A DNA stretch of 22,449 nt from Pseudomonadota bacterium (GCA_023459095.1 JAEWVQ010000201.1:1-22449), one strand, 5' to 3'; shown: positions 13,342 through 20,782, numbered from the stretch's first letter. The notes: generated by a model not told the origin, from the sequence alone. A program made the numbers and translations.

Positions 13342-14046
13342 TCAGCCTGCGCCCGGCAAGCCCGCGGGCGGGGTCGCCACACGGCTCGCGGGATCGGTCG
13401 CGGGCATCCCCGGCACCAGTTGCAGCGGCACCACCCCCGCCCACACCGGCCAGTCGAGATCGGCCTCGTCGTCCTTCACGCCGCCGTTGCGGATCTTTGC
13501 CGTGGCCTCGTCAAGCGCCAGGCGCAGCACCGTGGTCGCCGCCAGCTCCTTGGCCGTCGCCGGACGCAACGCGTCCCAGCGCCCGGGGGCAATGCGCTCG
13601 ATCAGCGCGCGCAGGGCATCGAGCTTGAGCGCCGGCGCGTCGACCGCCTCGAAGCGCCCATAGGCCACCACCGAGCGGTAGTTCATCGAGTGATGGAAGG
13701 CGCTGCGCGCGAGCACCAGACCGTCGATGTGGGTCACTGTGACGCAGGCCTCGCCCTCGGCCAGCGCCTGCAGCATGCGCGAGGCGCGCGCGCCGTGGAG
13801 GTACAGATGACGCCCGATGCGCCAATGCGCGGTGGCCAGCGCATGCACCGTGCCCTGCCAGGAAAAGGCGAGATGGCAGGCCCACGCGCTGTCGATGATC
13901 GCGGCGATGGTGTCGAAATCGTAGTGCGCGCGATCGGGCAGGCGGCGCACCCGGCTGCGCGCGGAAGGCGCGGAAACGGGGAAGGCTGGGGTGGCTGGGG
14001 TGGCGACAGCGCCGGACGACGGCGCCGCTTCGGACGAACGCGGCAT
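13342..14046 (-). CDS. Pyridoxamine 5'-phosphate oxidase-like (NimA/COG3467-type) flavin-binding protein
   Basis: This is a 234-residue cytoplasmic protein. After a low-complexity N-terminus of about 30 residues (Ala/Pro/Ser-rich), the split-barrel FMN-binding fold begins with RVRRLPDRAHYDFDTIAAII. It continues with CHLAFSWQGTVHALATAHWR, LYLHGARASRMLQAL and VLARSAFHHSMNYRSVVAYG, the last a strong mark of the Pyridox_ox_2 group. Members bind FMN or haem, and some (NimA) reduce nitroimidazoles; most have no assigned reaction. GGGAG precedes the ATG at about nine bases. It is divergent from a MocR-type regulator with 97 bases between starts, the classical arrangement for a regulator and its target. 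The physiological substrate is unknown. Confidence 0.87.
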   Translation of the reverse strand: MPRSSEAAPSSGAVATPATPAFPVSAPSARSRVRRLPDRAHYDFDTIAAIIDSAWACHLAFSWQGTVHALATAHWRIGRHLYLHGARASRMLQALAEGEACVTVTHIDGLVLARSAFHHSMNYRSVVAYGRFEAVDAPALKLDALRALIERIAPGRWDALRPATAKELAATTVLRLALDEATAKIRNGGVKDDEADLDWPVWAGVVPLQLVPGMPATDPASRVATPPAGLPGAG

Positions 14047-14098
14047 GAAAAGGCTCCCGGGAACGGAAAGGGTCGGATGGCCATGCTATCCGCGCGGT

Positions 14099-14117
14099 GG
14101 CACCATTGACGGCACCA
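14099..14117. promoter_or_regulatory. Direct repeat in the MocR/PNPOx-like divergent promoter region
   Basis: GGCACCA (14099-14105) and GGCACCA (14111-14117) are separated by TTGAC, giving a 12-base period. MocR/PdxR-type regulators commonly bind direct repeats in the region between themselves and a divergent target, so this is a plausible operator. It overlaps TTGACG (14106-14111), a possible -35, though no good -10 follows. Confidence 0.4.
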
Positions 14118-14143
14118 CCATCGCCACGAAAACAGGAACCACC

Positions 14144-15625
14144 GTGGACCTCGCCTGGCTCCTCGCACCGCCGCGACCCGCCGCTACCCCGCTGCGCCAG
14201 CTCCTCCACCTGCGCCTGCGCGCGGCCATCGTCGACGGCCGTCTCGCCACCGGCTGCCGGCTGCCCGCGAGCCGCACGCTCGCCGCCGAACTCGGCGTCG
14301 CCCGCAACACCGTGATCCACGCCTACCAGCAACTGATCGCCGAAGGCTGTCTCGACGCCGACCGCCACGGCACGCGCGTCGCCGCGCTGCCCGCCGCACA
14401 CCGTGCCGCCTCCGGGCCCCGCCCCACGCCGCCGACGCTGCCCGGGCTGTCGGCGCGCGCCCGCGTCGGCGTGCACGCTGACGATGGTCACCGCCAGGCC
14501 TTGCTGCCGCTCGCCCCGGGCATGCCCGAACTCGGTGCCTTTCCGTTCCGCAGCTGGCGAGCCTGCCTGGAGCGCGCCTGGCGCAACGCCACCGCGCGCC
14601 AGCTCGGCTACGCCCCGCATGGCGGCGAACCGGCGCTGCGTGCCGCCCTCGCCGCCCATCTGGCGGGCACCCGCGGCTTCGCGGTAGCCCCGGAGCAGGT
14701 CATCGTCACCGCCGGCGCGCAGAGCGCGCTCGACCTGTGCGCCCGCCTGCTCGCCGACGCCGGCGACACCGCCTGGATCGAGAACCCCGGCTATCCGTGG
14801 GCGCGCACCGCGCTCGGCCTTGCCGGCCTCGCCCTGCACCCGGTCGCGATCGACGACGAAGGCATGGCACCGGCGCCCGCTGCGTGGACGACACGGCGTC
14901 CGCGCCTGATCCTGGTGACGCCCACGCATCAATACCCGAGCGGCCGCGAGATGTCGCTGGCGCGGCGCCTGGCCTTGATCGACCAAGCCCGCGCCGCCGG
15001 CGCATGGATCATCGAGGACGATTACGACAGCGAGTTCCGCCGCCATCGCCCGGCGCAACCGGCCCTGTACGGTCTGCGCGACGACGCGCCGGTGATCCAC
15101 TGCGGCACCTTCAGCAAGACCCTGTACCCTGGCCTGCGCATCGGCTATCTGGTGGTGCCGGGCGCCCTCGCCGAAGCCTTCGCGCGCGCCGCGGCGCAGA
15201 GCACGCGCCCCGGCCAGGGCATCGAACAGGCCGCCCTCGCCGAGTTCATCGAACGCGGTCATTACACCGCCCACCTGCGCCGCATGCGGCGTCGCTACGA
15301 CCGCCGTCAGCACGCACTGCGCGCCGCGCTCGCGCGCCACCCCGGCCCCGAAACCGCGATCACCGGCGGCGGCGCCGGCCTGCATCTGACGCTGTGGCTG
15401 CCGCCGCAGCTCGACGACCGCAAAGTCTGCGCCGCCGCCGCCGAACTGGGGCTGGGCGTGCGCGCATTGAGCCGCTACACGCTGCCCCCGCTCGCCTGCA
15501 ACGGCCTGCTGCTCGGCTACGGCAACACCGACGAGGCCGTCATCGACGCCGCGGTCCGCCGCCTGCGCACGGCGATGCAGCACGCCACGCGCCCCGCACC
15601 GCCCCCGCAGCCAACGCCGACCTAG
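14144..15625 (+). CDS. MocR-type transcriptional regulator (GntR HTH fused to PLP aminotransferase domain)
   Basis: This is a 493-residue DNA-binding regulator. The GTG at 14144 is chosen because AGGAA lies five bases before it and the product begins MDLAWLLAPP; the open frame upstream overlaps the divergent gene. The N-terminal winged helix (about 12-80) shows PLRQLLHLRLRAAIVDGRL, LPASRTLAAELGVARNTVIHAY and QQLIAEGCLDADRHGTRVA. A linker leads to a class I/II aminotransferase-like domain from about 125, with NPGYPW, LVTPTHQYPSG, IIEDDYDSEFR and the PLP-lysine segment FSKTLYPGLRIGY. Such proteins sense pyridoxal phosphate or amino-compound aldimines and control genes for B6, GABA, taurine or similar metabolism. 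The divergent PNPOx-like gene is the likeliest target. PdxR is possible but no pdxST is nearby. Confidence 0.93.
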   Translation: MDLAWLLAPPRPAATPLRQLLHLRLRAAIVDGRLATGCRLPASRTLAAELGVARNTVIHAYQQLIAEGCLDADRHGTRVAALPAAHRAASGPRPTPPTLPGLSARARVGVHADDGHRQALLPLAPGMPELGAFPFRSWRACLERAWRNATARQLGYAPHGGEPALRAALAAHLAGTRGFAVAPEQVIVTAGAQSALDLCARLLADAGDTAWIENPGYPWARTALGLAGLALHPVAIDDEGMAPAPAAWTTRRPRLILVTPTHQYPSGREMSLARRLALIDQARAAGAWIIEDDYDSEFRRHRPAQPALYGLRDDAPVIHCGTFSKTLYPGLRIGYLVVPGALAEAFARAAAQSTRPGQGIEQAALAEFIERGHYTAHLRRMRRRYDRRQHALRAALARHPGPETAITGGGAGLHLTLWLPPQLDDRKVCAAAAELGLGVRALSRYTLPPLACNGLLLGYGNTDEAVIDAAVRRLRTAMQHATRPAPPPQPTPT

Positions 15626-15647
15626 AACAGCGCGGCACCCGCTGCCG

Positions 15648-15989
15648 CTACTCGCCCTTCAGTCCACGCACCAGCGCCTTGCTGCCGTCGCGCGCGGCAT
15701 GGCCGATACCGCGGCCGACGCGGGCCGCACCGCGCCCCACCGCCACCGCCGCCTCCTTCGCGGCATGGCCGATGTCGCGCCCGACCTCGGCCGCTCCGTG
15801 GCCGACGCGTGCCGCACCCTGACCCACCTCGCGCGCGGTGGAACCGACTGCGTGGCCGACCTCGGCGCTGGTCGACCGCACGCCCCCCTCCCCCGCAGTT
15901 TCCGCGGCATGCGCCGCCCCCGGCAGGCAGATCGCGAACGCCGCGTACAGCGCAAGCGCCGCCCTCATCCGTTCGTTCCTCGAGTTCAT
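15648..15989 (-). CDS. Small exported glycine/alanine heptad-repeat protein, unknown function
   Basis: This is a 113-residue product. The ATG at 15989 has AGGAGAGG seven bases upstream; an earlier ATG at 16010 would add seven residues before it. Residues 1-28 form a signal peptide (ALALYAAFAICLPGAAHA). The mature part is a run of V/I-G pairs at about 44, 48, 55, 62, 69, 73, 84, 91 and 95, a 7/4/11 spacing typical of a continuous amphipathic helix or helical bundle. VGRDIGHAAKEA (69) and VGRGIGHAARDG (91) are an internal repeat 22 residues apart. Gly-x3-Gly spacing suggests close helix packing or membrane contact. The gene lies 22 bases from the end of the convergent MocR gene. No family is recognised; a glycine-zipper or stress-protective role is speculative. 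Confidence 0.72.
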   Translation of the reverse strand: MNSRNERMRAALALYAAFAICLPGAAHAAETAGEGGVRSTSAEVGHAVGSTAREVGQGAARVGHGAAEVGRDIGHAAKEAAVAVGRGAARVGRGIGHAARDGSKALVRGLKGE

Positions 15990-16080
15990 CGCCACCTCTC
16001 CTGCAATCACCTTTTTCCAGCGTAGAACGACGGCCGCCGCACCGCGGTAAGCGGGCGTAAATGGCGGCCTGGCGCGCCGT

Positions 16081-17235
16081 TCAGCGCACTGCCGGCCGCC
16101 GCCACAAGGGCCACAGCGCCGCCAGCCCGAACAGTGGCCCCGGCAGCAGCAGCCACGCCACCGCGTCGCCGAGCGTCGGCCACGCCGTGGTGACGAGGGC
16201 GATCGAAACCATGCTTATCGCATAACCGATCGCATTCTGGAACGCAAGCGCGCTACCGACGCTGTCGGGCGGGCAGGCCTGCGCCGAGAGCGCGGAAAAA
16301 TGCGGCGAATCGGCCACCACCGCAGCGCCCCACAGCAGCATCAGCGCCATCGTCCACGACGCCGGCCAGCCGCCGGCGAACGGATACAGCGCACAGCACA
16401 CGGCCGACAGCGCCAGCGCCGCCGCCGCCACCCGCGCGCTGCCGATGCGCCGGCTGAGCTCGCCGCCGAACACGCAGCCCAACGCCCCGACCGCGATCAC
16501 CGCGAACACCCCCGGCGACGGCGCCCCGACCGCGCTCACCAGCAGCGGCACCAGCGTCCAGAACGCGTACAGCTCCCAGATGTGGCCGAAATAGCCGAAG
16601 GCGGCGGCGCGAAAGCGCGGCGCGCGCAGCGCCGACCACACTTTGCCCACGCGCAGCGCCTGGCCACGCCCGGCGCGCGCGAGTTGCGGCCCGTCGCCGA
16701 GCACGCCGACCATGAGCGCCGCCACCAGCGCCAGCGCCGACGACACCAGGATCGTCGGCTGCCAGCCCAGGCCGAGGTCGAGCACGCGCACACCGTGGGG
16801 CAGCGCGGTGCCCAGGGTGAGCATGCCGACCAGCCAGGCGAGCGCTGCGCCTGCCTGCTGCGGCACCCAGCTCACCACCAGCTTCATGCCCAGCGGGTAG
16901 ATGCCGGCGAGCGCCAGGCCGACCACGAAGCGCAGCGCGAACGCGCTGCCCAGGCCCTGCGCCCACCACGCGAAGGCGGCGTTGGCGAGCGCGCCGACGA
17001 GCGCGCTGCAGGCGAAGATGCGGCTCGCCGGATAACGGTCGGCGAGTCCGCTGAGCGCGAAGCCGAGCGTGCCGACGATGAAGCCGAATTGCACCGCGTT
17101 GGTCAGCGTGCCGAGATCCGCCGGGGTCAGCGCCCAGGCCTGCATCAGTTCGGCCCCCGCGCCATTCGCGGAGAACCACAGTGAAGTGCCGAACAGCTGG
17201 GCGATGACGATGACGGGGAGCGGAGACAGGCGCAT
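16081..17235 (-). CDS. MFS transporter
   Basis: This is a 384-residue, 12-helix major facilitator. The first helix begins PLPVIVIAQLFGTSLWFSAN. The loop after helix 2 reads GLADRYPASR, a conserved MFS motif A variant; GLALAGIYPLGMKLVVSWVP is the helix 4-5 region, and the second half repeats the pattern with GGELSRRIGSARV. The ATG at 17235 is preferred because the family N-terminus aligns there; an in-frame ATG at 17292 would add 19 Ala-rich residues. No clear ribosome site is present for either. It is divergent from the DOMON-NamZ operon across 139 bases, so it could import what those proteins process, but the sequence does not identify a substrate and it is not an obvious AmpG. Confidence 0.87.
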   Translation of the reverse strand: MRLSPLPVIVIAQLFGTSLWFSANGAGAELMQAWALTPADLGTLTNAVQFGFIVGTLGFALSGLADRYPASRIFACSALVGALANAAFAWWAQGLGSAFALRFVVGLALAGIYPLGMKLVVSWVPQQAGAALAWLVGMLTLGTALPHGVRVLDLGLGWQPTILVSSALALVAALMVGVLGDGPQLARAGRGQALRVGKVWSALRAPRFRAAAFGYFGHIWELYAFWTLVPLLVSAVGAPSPGVFAVIAVGALGCVFGGELSRRIGSARVAAAALALSAVCCALYPFAGGWPASWTMALMLLWGAAVVADSPHFSALSAQACPPDSVGSALAFQNAIGYAISMVSIALVTTAWPTLGDAVAWLLLPGPLFGLAALWPLWRRPAVR

Positions 17236-17318
17236 GCCCGCCAGTGTGCAGAGGGCGGCGGTGCCTTTCAAGCGCGCCGCCGCGGCCGGCATACGCGCGT
17301 GCGGCGCGCGGAACGGGA

Positions 17319-17324
17319 TACCAT
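17319..17324 (+). promoter_or_regulatory. Possible -10 element for the DOMON-NamZ operon
   Basis: GGGATACCATTGCC contains TACCAT, four of six bases of a -10 hexamer and the only A/T-rich patch in this intergenic region. It lies about 50 bases before the proposed GTG start at 17375. No -35 is convincing. Confidence 0.3.
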
Positions 17325-17374
17325 TGCCGCTTTGCGCCGCGGTCCCGCCGTCCTCTTCACGCCGTCTTCTTCCC

Positions 17375-17986
17375 GTGCCCCGCCCCGTCTCGTCCGTTCA
17401 CCCGTGGCTGCCGCTGCAGCCCCACCCGCAGGCCCCGGCGTCGCCGGCGCGCGTGCTGCGCGTCCGCGCGCAACGCCGCGCCGACGGCAGCCTCGCGCTC
17501 GATTTCGTGCTGCACGCCGATTCCGCCCGCCTGCGCGTACCGCCGGCACAGCCCCCCGGCGCGGCGGACGGGTTGTGGCAACACACCTGCTTCGAGGCCT
17601 TCGTCGCCGCCGCCGGCGCCCCCGCCTATCACGAGTTCAACTTCTCGCCTTCGGGGCAGTGGGCAGCCTACGCCTTCGCCGATTACCGCGCGCGCAGCGC
17701 CGCGACCGTGGCGCCCGCGCCGCGGATGGCCTGGCACCGCCCGGCGCCCGCTGAAACGGCCGCCGACGCCGCCCCGACGCTCGCCCTCACCGTCGAACTT
17801 GCCGCCGCCACGCTCCCCGCGGGCGCGGACGGCACGCTCCACCTCGGCCTGTGCGCGGTGATCGAGGACGACGACGGCAGGCACGCCTGGTGGGCGCTGC
17901 ACCACCCCGCCGCCCGCCCCGACTTCCACCACCGCGACGGCTTCGTGCTCCACCTGCCCGCCGTCCCCGCCACGGAAACGCCATGA
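17375..17986 (+). CDS. DOMON-like (CBM9-like) carbohydrate-binding protein
   Basis: This is a 203-residue protein. The GTG at 17375 is the most probable start because the fold begins soon after; in-frame ATG and GTG codons further upstream (17234 onward) overlap or abut the divergent gene and add only low-complexity residues. There is no ribosome site for any of them. The visible pattern LWQHTCFEAFVAA, AYHEFNFSPSGQWAAYAFADYR and the end LCAVIEDDDGRHAWWALHHP matches bacterial DOMON-like proteins of the family-9 carbohydrate-module fold. No signal peptide is seen, so it is probably cytoplasmic. It overlaps the NamZ gene by four bases (ATGA), implying translational coupling. A role in binding a cell-wall sugar presented to NamZ is inference; no catalytic residues are evident. 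Confidence 0.75.
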   Translation: MPRPVSSVHPWLPLQPHPQAPASPARVLRVRAQRRADGSLALDFVLHADSARLRVPPAQPPGAADGLWQHTCFEAFVAAAGAPAYHEFNFSPSGQWAAYAFADYRARSAATVAPAPRMAWHRPAPAETAADAAPTLALTVELAAATLPAGADGTLHLGLCAVIEDDDGRHAWWALHHPAARPDFHHRDGFVLHLPAVPATETP

Positions 17987-19191
17987 AATTCGGCCTCGAA
18001 CGCCTGCTCGAAGATCCCGCCCTGCGCCGCCCGCTCGCCGGCCGCCGCGTCGCCCTGCTCGCCCATCCGGCCTCGGTGACACGCGACCTCACCCACGCCC
18101 TCGACGCCCTCGCCGCGCTCCCCGACCTCAAGCTCACCGCCGCCTTCGGCCCGCAGCACGGCCTGCGCGGCGACAAGCAGGACAACATGGTGGAGTCGGC
18201 CGACTACCTCGATCCGCTGCTCGGCATCCCGGTATTCAGCCTGTACGGCGAGGTCCGCCGCCCGACCGCGGCGATGATGGACAGCTTCGACGTGCTGCTG
18301 GTCGATCTGCAGGACCTGGGCTGCCGCATCTACACCTTCATCACCACGCTGCGCTACGTGCTCGAAGCCGCCGCCGCGCACGGCAAGAGCGTGTGGGTGC
18401 TCGACCGCCCCAACCCCGCCGGGCGACCGGTGGAGGGCACGCTGCTGCGGCCCGGCTGGGAGAGCTTCGTCGGCGCCGGCGCGCTGCCGATGCGCCACGG
18501 CCTCACCCTGGGCGAGCTCGCGTGCTGGTTCGTCGCCACGCTCGGGCTCGACGTCGATTGCCAGGTGATCGAGATGCGCGGCTGGCAGCCCGACGCCGCC
18601 CCCGGCTACGGCTGGCCGCTGGGCGAGCGCAGCTGGATCAACCCCAGCCCCAACGCCCCCAACCTGTCGATGGCGCGCGCCTACGCCGGCACCGTGATGC
18701 TCGAGGGCACGACGCTGTCCGAAGGCCGCGGCACCACTCGCCCGCTCGAGCTGTTCGGCGCCCCCGACCTCGACGCCCGGGCGCTGATCGCCGAAATGCG
18801 CGCCTTCGCCCCGCACTGGCTGGCCGGCTGCGTGCTGCGCGAATGCTGGTTCGAGCCCACCTTCCACAAGCACGCCGGCACGCTTTGCAACGGCGTGCAG
18901 ATCCACGTCGAAGACCCCGCCCACTACGACCACGCCGCGTTCCGCCCGTGGCGCGTGCAGGCGCTCGCCTTCAAGGCGCTGCGCCGGCTGCGGCCCGACT
19001 ATCCGCTGTGGCGCGACTTCCCCTACGAATACGAGCGCGACCGCCTCGCCATCGACCTCATCAACGGCAGCGAACTGCTGCGCCTCTGGGTGGACGACGC
19101 CGCGTCGAGCGCCGCCGACCTCGATGCGCTGGCGCGCCCCGACGAAGCGGCGTGGGAGGCCGAGCGCGCCGCCTTCCTGCGCTACCGCTGA
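17983..19191 (+). CDS. NamZ-like exo-beta-N-acetylmuramidase (DUF1343)
   Basis: This is a 402-residue protein of the DUF1343/GH171 family, whose Bacillus subtilis member NamZ removes terminal N-acetylmuramic acid from peptidoglycan fragments. Family marks are frequent: RVALLAHPASVT near 17, FGPQHGLRGDKQDNM, IPVFSLYGEVRRP, DLQDLGCRIYTFITTLRYVL, LDRPNPAGRPVEGTLL, and the late LSEGRGTTRPLELFGAP and HKHAGTLCNGVQIHV. Length is normal for the core enzyme. The N-terminus MKFGLERLLEDPALRRPLAG has no signal peptide, unlike the secreted Bacillus enzyme, so this one likely acts in the cytoplasm on imported fragments. The ATG at 17983 overlaps the stop of the DOMON-like gene. It is convergent with the endonuclease gene, 37 bases apart. 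Confidence 0.9.
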   Translation: MKFGLERLLEDPALRRPLAGRRVALLAHPASVTRDLTHALDALAALPDLKLTAAFGPQHGLRGDKQDNMVESADYLDPLLGIPVFSLYGEVRRPTAAMMDSFDVLLVDLQDLGCRIYTFITTLRYVLEAAAAHGKSVWVLDRPNPAGRPVEGTLLRPGWESFVGAGALPMRHGLTLGELACWFVATLGLDVDCQVIEMRGWQPDAAPGYGWPLGERSWINPSPNAPNLSMARAYAGTVMLEGTTLSEGRGTTRPLELFGAPDLDARALIAEMRAFAPHWLAGCVLRECWFEPTFHKHAGTLCNGVQIHVEDPAHYDHAAFRPWRVQALAFKALRRLRPDYPLWRDFPYEYERDRLAIDLINGSELLRLWVDDAASSAADLDALARPDEAAWEAERAAFLRYR

Positions 19192-19228
19192 ACCTGCCGC
19201 CGAGCGTGCGCTGGCGCCGCCGCGCCGC

Positions 19229-20194
19229 CTAGCGGCAATTGCCCGCCTTGCGGAAACCGGCGTCGCGCGCGGCCTGCTCGCTGGCGAACTCGACGAGGTT
19301 GCGCGGCGCGATGCGCTCGTAGCCGGGGCAGCCGCTGGCGAGGTGGTAGACGCCGCTGCTGCGGTTGCCGCGCACCCCGGCGGCGGGCGCCGCAGGCTGC
19401 GCAGCGGGCGCCGTGCGCACGCCACCGACGAACGGATTGCCGTGCCCCATCACCGCCGCGATGCGGCGGTCGCGCTCGCGTTCCCAGTCGGTGGGCGGAT
19501 ATTGCTGATGCCAGGCCAGCATCAGCTTCTGCTGCTGCGCGCTCATGCTCAGACGGTAGCGGTCGTGCATGTAGAGGTAGATGCGTGCGACCTGCCCCTT
19601 GACCGCGTCGGGCGGCTCCACGCTGCGGCTGGCGGCATCGATGCGGATCGCGCAGCGGCCGTAAGGTTGATTCGCCGCGCGTCGGCCCGACGCGCCGAGT
19701 TCGGCGAAGCGGAAGTTGCCGCGGTCCTCGTTGACCTCGCCCACCGCGGGGGTGAGGTTGTGCAGGTCGGCCTCCATGCGGGCGAATTCGGCGTCGGTCT
19801 TCTGACAGCGCTCGCGACCGCCAGCTTTCCAGCACGGCCGCGACTGGCCGAAGTTCGACGCCGGCACCACGTGCTCCCATTCCATGCGCGCGGCGCGCTC
19901 GGCATTGGCACGCACCCGGTAGCCGCAGGAGGCGTGGTCGATGACGCCGCCGGAACGCCCGCGCCAGGTCCATCTGCAGCCGCAGTAGAAGGTGCCGACC
20001 TCGTTGCGGTCGTGATACACCGCATTGCGCGCCAGCACCTTGGCCTCCTCGAAACGTGCCGGCGGCGCGAACGCGGCGACCGGCGCCGCCGCCGCGATCA
20101 GGACGGCGAACAGCAAGACACCCACGCCAAAGGCGGGCAAGGGAACAGGCGCCGCGGCAGTCACCCCCGCCGCCGGCCACAAGGAAAGCTTCAT
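19229..20194 (-). CDS. Exported endonuclease I (EndA/Dns type) with C-terminal cysteine module
   Basis: This is a 321-residue non-specific nuclease. A hydrophobic N-terminal stretch (about 20-42, ending PVAAFA) is a signal peptide or anchor, placing it in the periplasm or outside. The core (about 45-240) carries the endonuclease I signature: MEWEHVVPASNFG with the catalytic histidine near 109, ADLHNLTPAVGEVNEDRGNF with the metal-binding asparagine, and cysteines in YCGCRW, HASCGY and RPCWKAGGRERC that form disulfides in Vibrio Vvn/Dns. A Pro/Ala linker then leads to VYHLASGCPGYERIAP and AGFRKAGNC, a module resembling Ada-type or micrococcal-nuclease C-terminal Cys units. The ATG at 20194 is taken because the signal peptide starts there; only a weak ribosome site precedes it. 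Likely roles are DNA scavenging, biofilm DNA turnover or a barrier to transformation. Confidence 0.9.
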   Translation of the reverse strand: MKLSLWPAAGVTAAAPVPLPAFGVGVLLFAVLIAAAAPVAAFAPPARFEEAKVLARNAVYHDRNEVGTFYCGCRWTWRGRSGGVIDHASCGYRVRANAERAARMEWEHVVPASNFGQSRPCWKAGGRERCQKTDAEFARMEADLHNLTPAVGEVNEDRGNFRFAELGASGRRAANQPYGRCAIRIDAASRSVEPPDAVKGQVARIYLYMHDRYRLSMSAQQQKLMLAWHQQYPPTDWERERDRRIAAVMGHGNPFVGGVRTAPAAQPAAPAAGVRGNRSSGVYHLASGCPGYERIAPRNLVEFASEQAARDAGFRKAGNCR

Positions 20195-20310
20195 CAACGC
20201 ACCCGGAAAACCTGAAACTGTGCGTTGCTGCGCCACCCTGCGACGACACCGCCAACCACACATCGTATGAGTTTCGACAGCGCGACCGGCGCACCGTCGG
20301 AGAGGCGGCG

Positions 20311-20316
20311 ATTGTA
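20311..20316 (-). promoter_or_regulatory. Possible -10 element for the endonuclease gene
   Basis: On the minus strand GGCCTACAATCGCC contains TACAAT (five of six -10 bases), about 117 bases upstream of the endonuclease ATG. The -35 at 17 bases would be TGGCTT, a weak match. Confidence 0.4.
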
Positions 20317-20345
20317 GGCCCACCGCGGGCGCGAAGCCACGGCCC

Positions 20346-20365
20346 GCGGTCCGCGCGCGGACCGC
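20346..20365. repeat. Perfect 20-bp palindrome between endonuclease and yeaQ-like genes
   Basis: GCGGTCCGCGCGCGGACCGC is identical to its reverse complement. It sits between the divergent promoters of the endonuclease gene (-10 at 20311-20316) and the yeaQ-like gene (-10 at 20424-20429). As a dyad it could be an operator; as RNA it would fold to an 8-bp stem with a CGCG loop. No T-run follows. The rest of the 280-base intergenic stretch 20195-20474 shows nothing else clear. Confidence 0.55.
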
Positions 20366-20423
20366 CCCCGGCCGGACGCCGCATGCCGTGACAAACGGCA
20401 AGCACGGCGCGCGCCGCAGCGGC

Positions 20424-20429
20424 TATGCT
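20424..20429 (+). promoter_or_regulatory. Possible -10 (RpoS-like) element for the yeaQ-like gene
   Basis: GGCTATGCTGG contains CTATGCT, six of seven bases of the RpoS-preferred CTATACT, 45 bases before the ATG. No -35 is recognisable, which RpoS promoters tolerate. A stress promoter would suit this gene family. Confidence 0.35.
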
Positions 20430-20474
20430 GGAGACGCCCTCGGCCCCTTCCACCCCCGCAACGGAGAACACACC

Positions 20475-20720
20475 ATGAGCATCATCGTCATGATCATCGT
20501 CGGCTTCATCGTCGGTCTGATCGCCCGCGCCATCATGCCGGGCACGCAGCGCATGGGCTTCATCCTCACCACCCTGCTCGGCATCGCCGGCGCCGTGGTC
20601 GCCGGCTTTCTCGGTCAGGCCCTCGGCCTGTACGCCGCGGGGCAGCCGGTGGGCTGGATCGCCTCGGTGATCGGCGCCATGATCGTGCTCTTCGTCTACG
20701 GGCTGGTCGCACGCAAATAG
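20475..20720 (+). CDS. GlsB/YeaQ/YmgE family stress-response membrane protein
   Basis: This 81-residue inner-membrane protein is almost wholly hydrophobic, with three helices (about 2-18, 27-48 and 55-79). The family pattern is clear: IVGFIVGLIARAIMPG, then GFILTTLLGIAGAVVAGFLGQ and GWIASVIGAMIVLFVYGLV. The proteins are called transglycosylase-associated in old annotation, but no enzymatic role is established; they are often induced in stationary phase or by acid and osmotic stress. The ATG at 20475 follows ACGGAGAA at about nine bases. It is a single gene, divergent from the endonuclease and followed by a likely terminator. Confidence 0.93.
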   Translation: MSIIVMIIVGFIVGLIARAIMPGTQRMGFILTTLLGIAGAVVAGFLGQALGLYAAGQPVGWIASVIGAMIVLFVYGLVARK

Positions 20721-20758
20721 CCGCGCCACGCCCCGGCCCCAGGCGTGCTTGTCTTCAG

Positions 20759-20782
20759 CGTGTTTTCCGCACACGATTTTTT
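20759..20782 (+). terminator. Probable intrinsic terminator after the yeaQ-like gene
   Basis: CGTGT (20759-20763), a 7-base loop, and ACACG (20771-20775) form a short stem followed by ATTTTTT (20776-20782). The stem is only 5 bp but the T-run is the longest in the surrounding region, and it lies 39 bases after the yeaQ-like stop. Confidence 0.5.

Noticed and set aside
13511..15583. A 690-codon minus-strand frame opposite the MocR regulator
   Set aside because: Low-complexity Ala/Gly/Arg composition without recognisable motifs. The opposite strand encodes a clear HTH-aminotransferase regulator; long antisense frames are expected at this GC content.
15660..16025. Plus-strand frames over the small repeat-protein gene
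   Set aside because: They lack ribosome sites and signal sequences. The minus-strand gene has AGGAGAGG, a signal peptide and regular heptads.
19182..20774. A 530-codon minus-strand frame alternative to the endonuclease
   Set aside because: It spans the end of namZ, the intergenic region and the yeaQ-like gene, and lacks any motif. The endonuclease frame has catalytic residues and a signal peptide.
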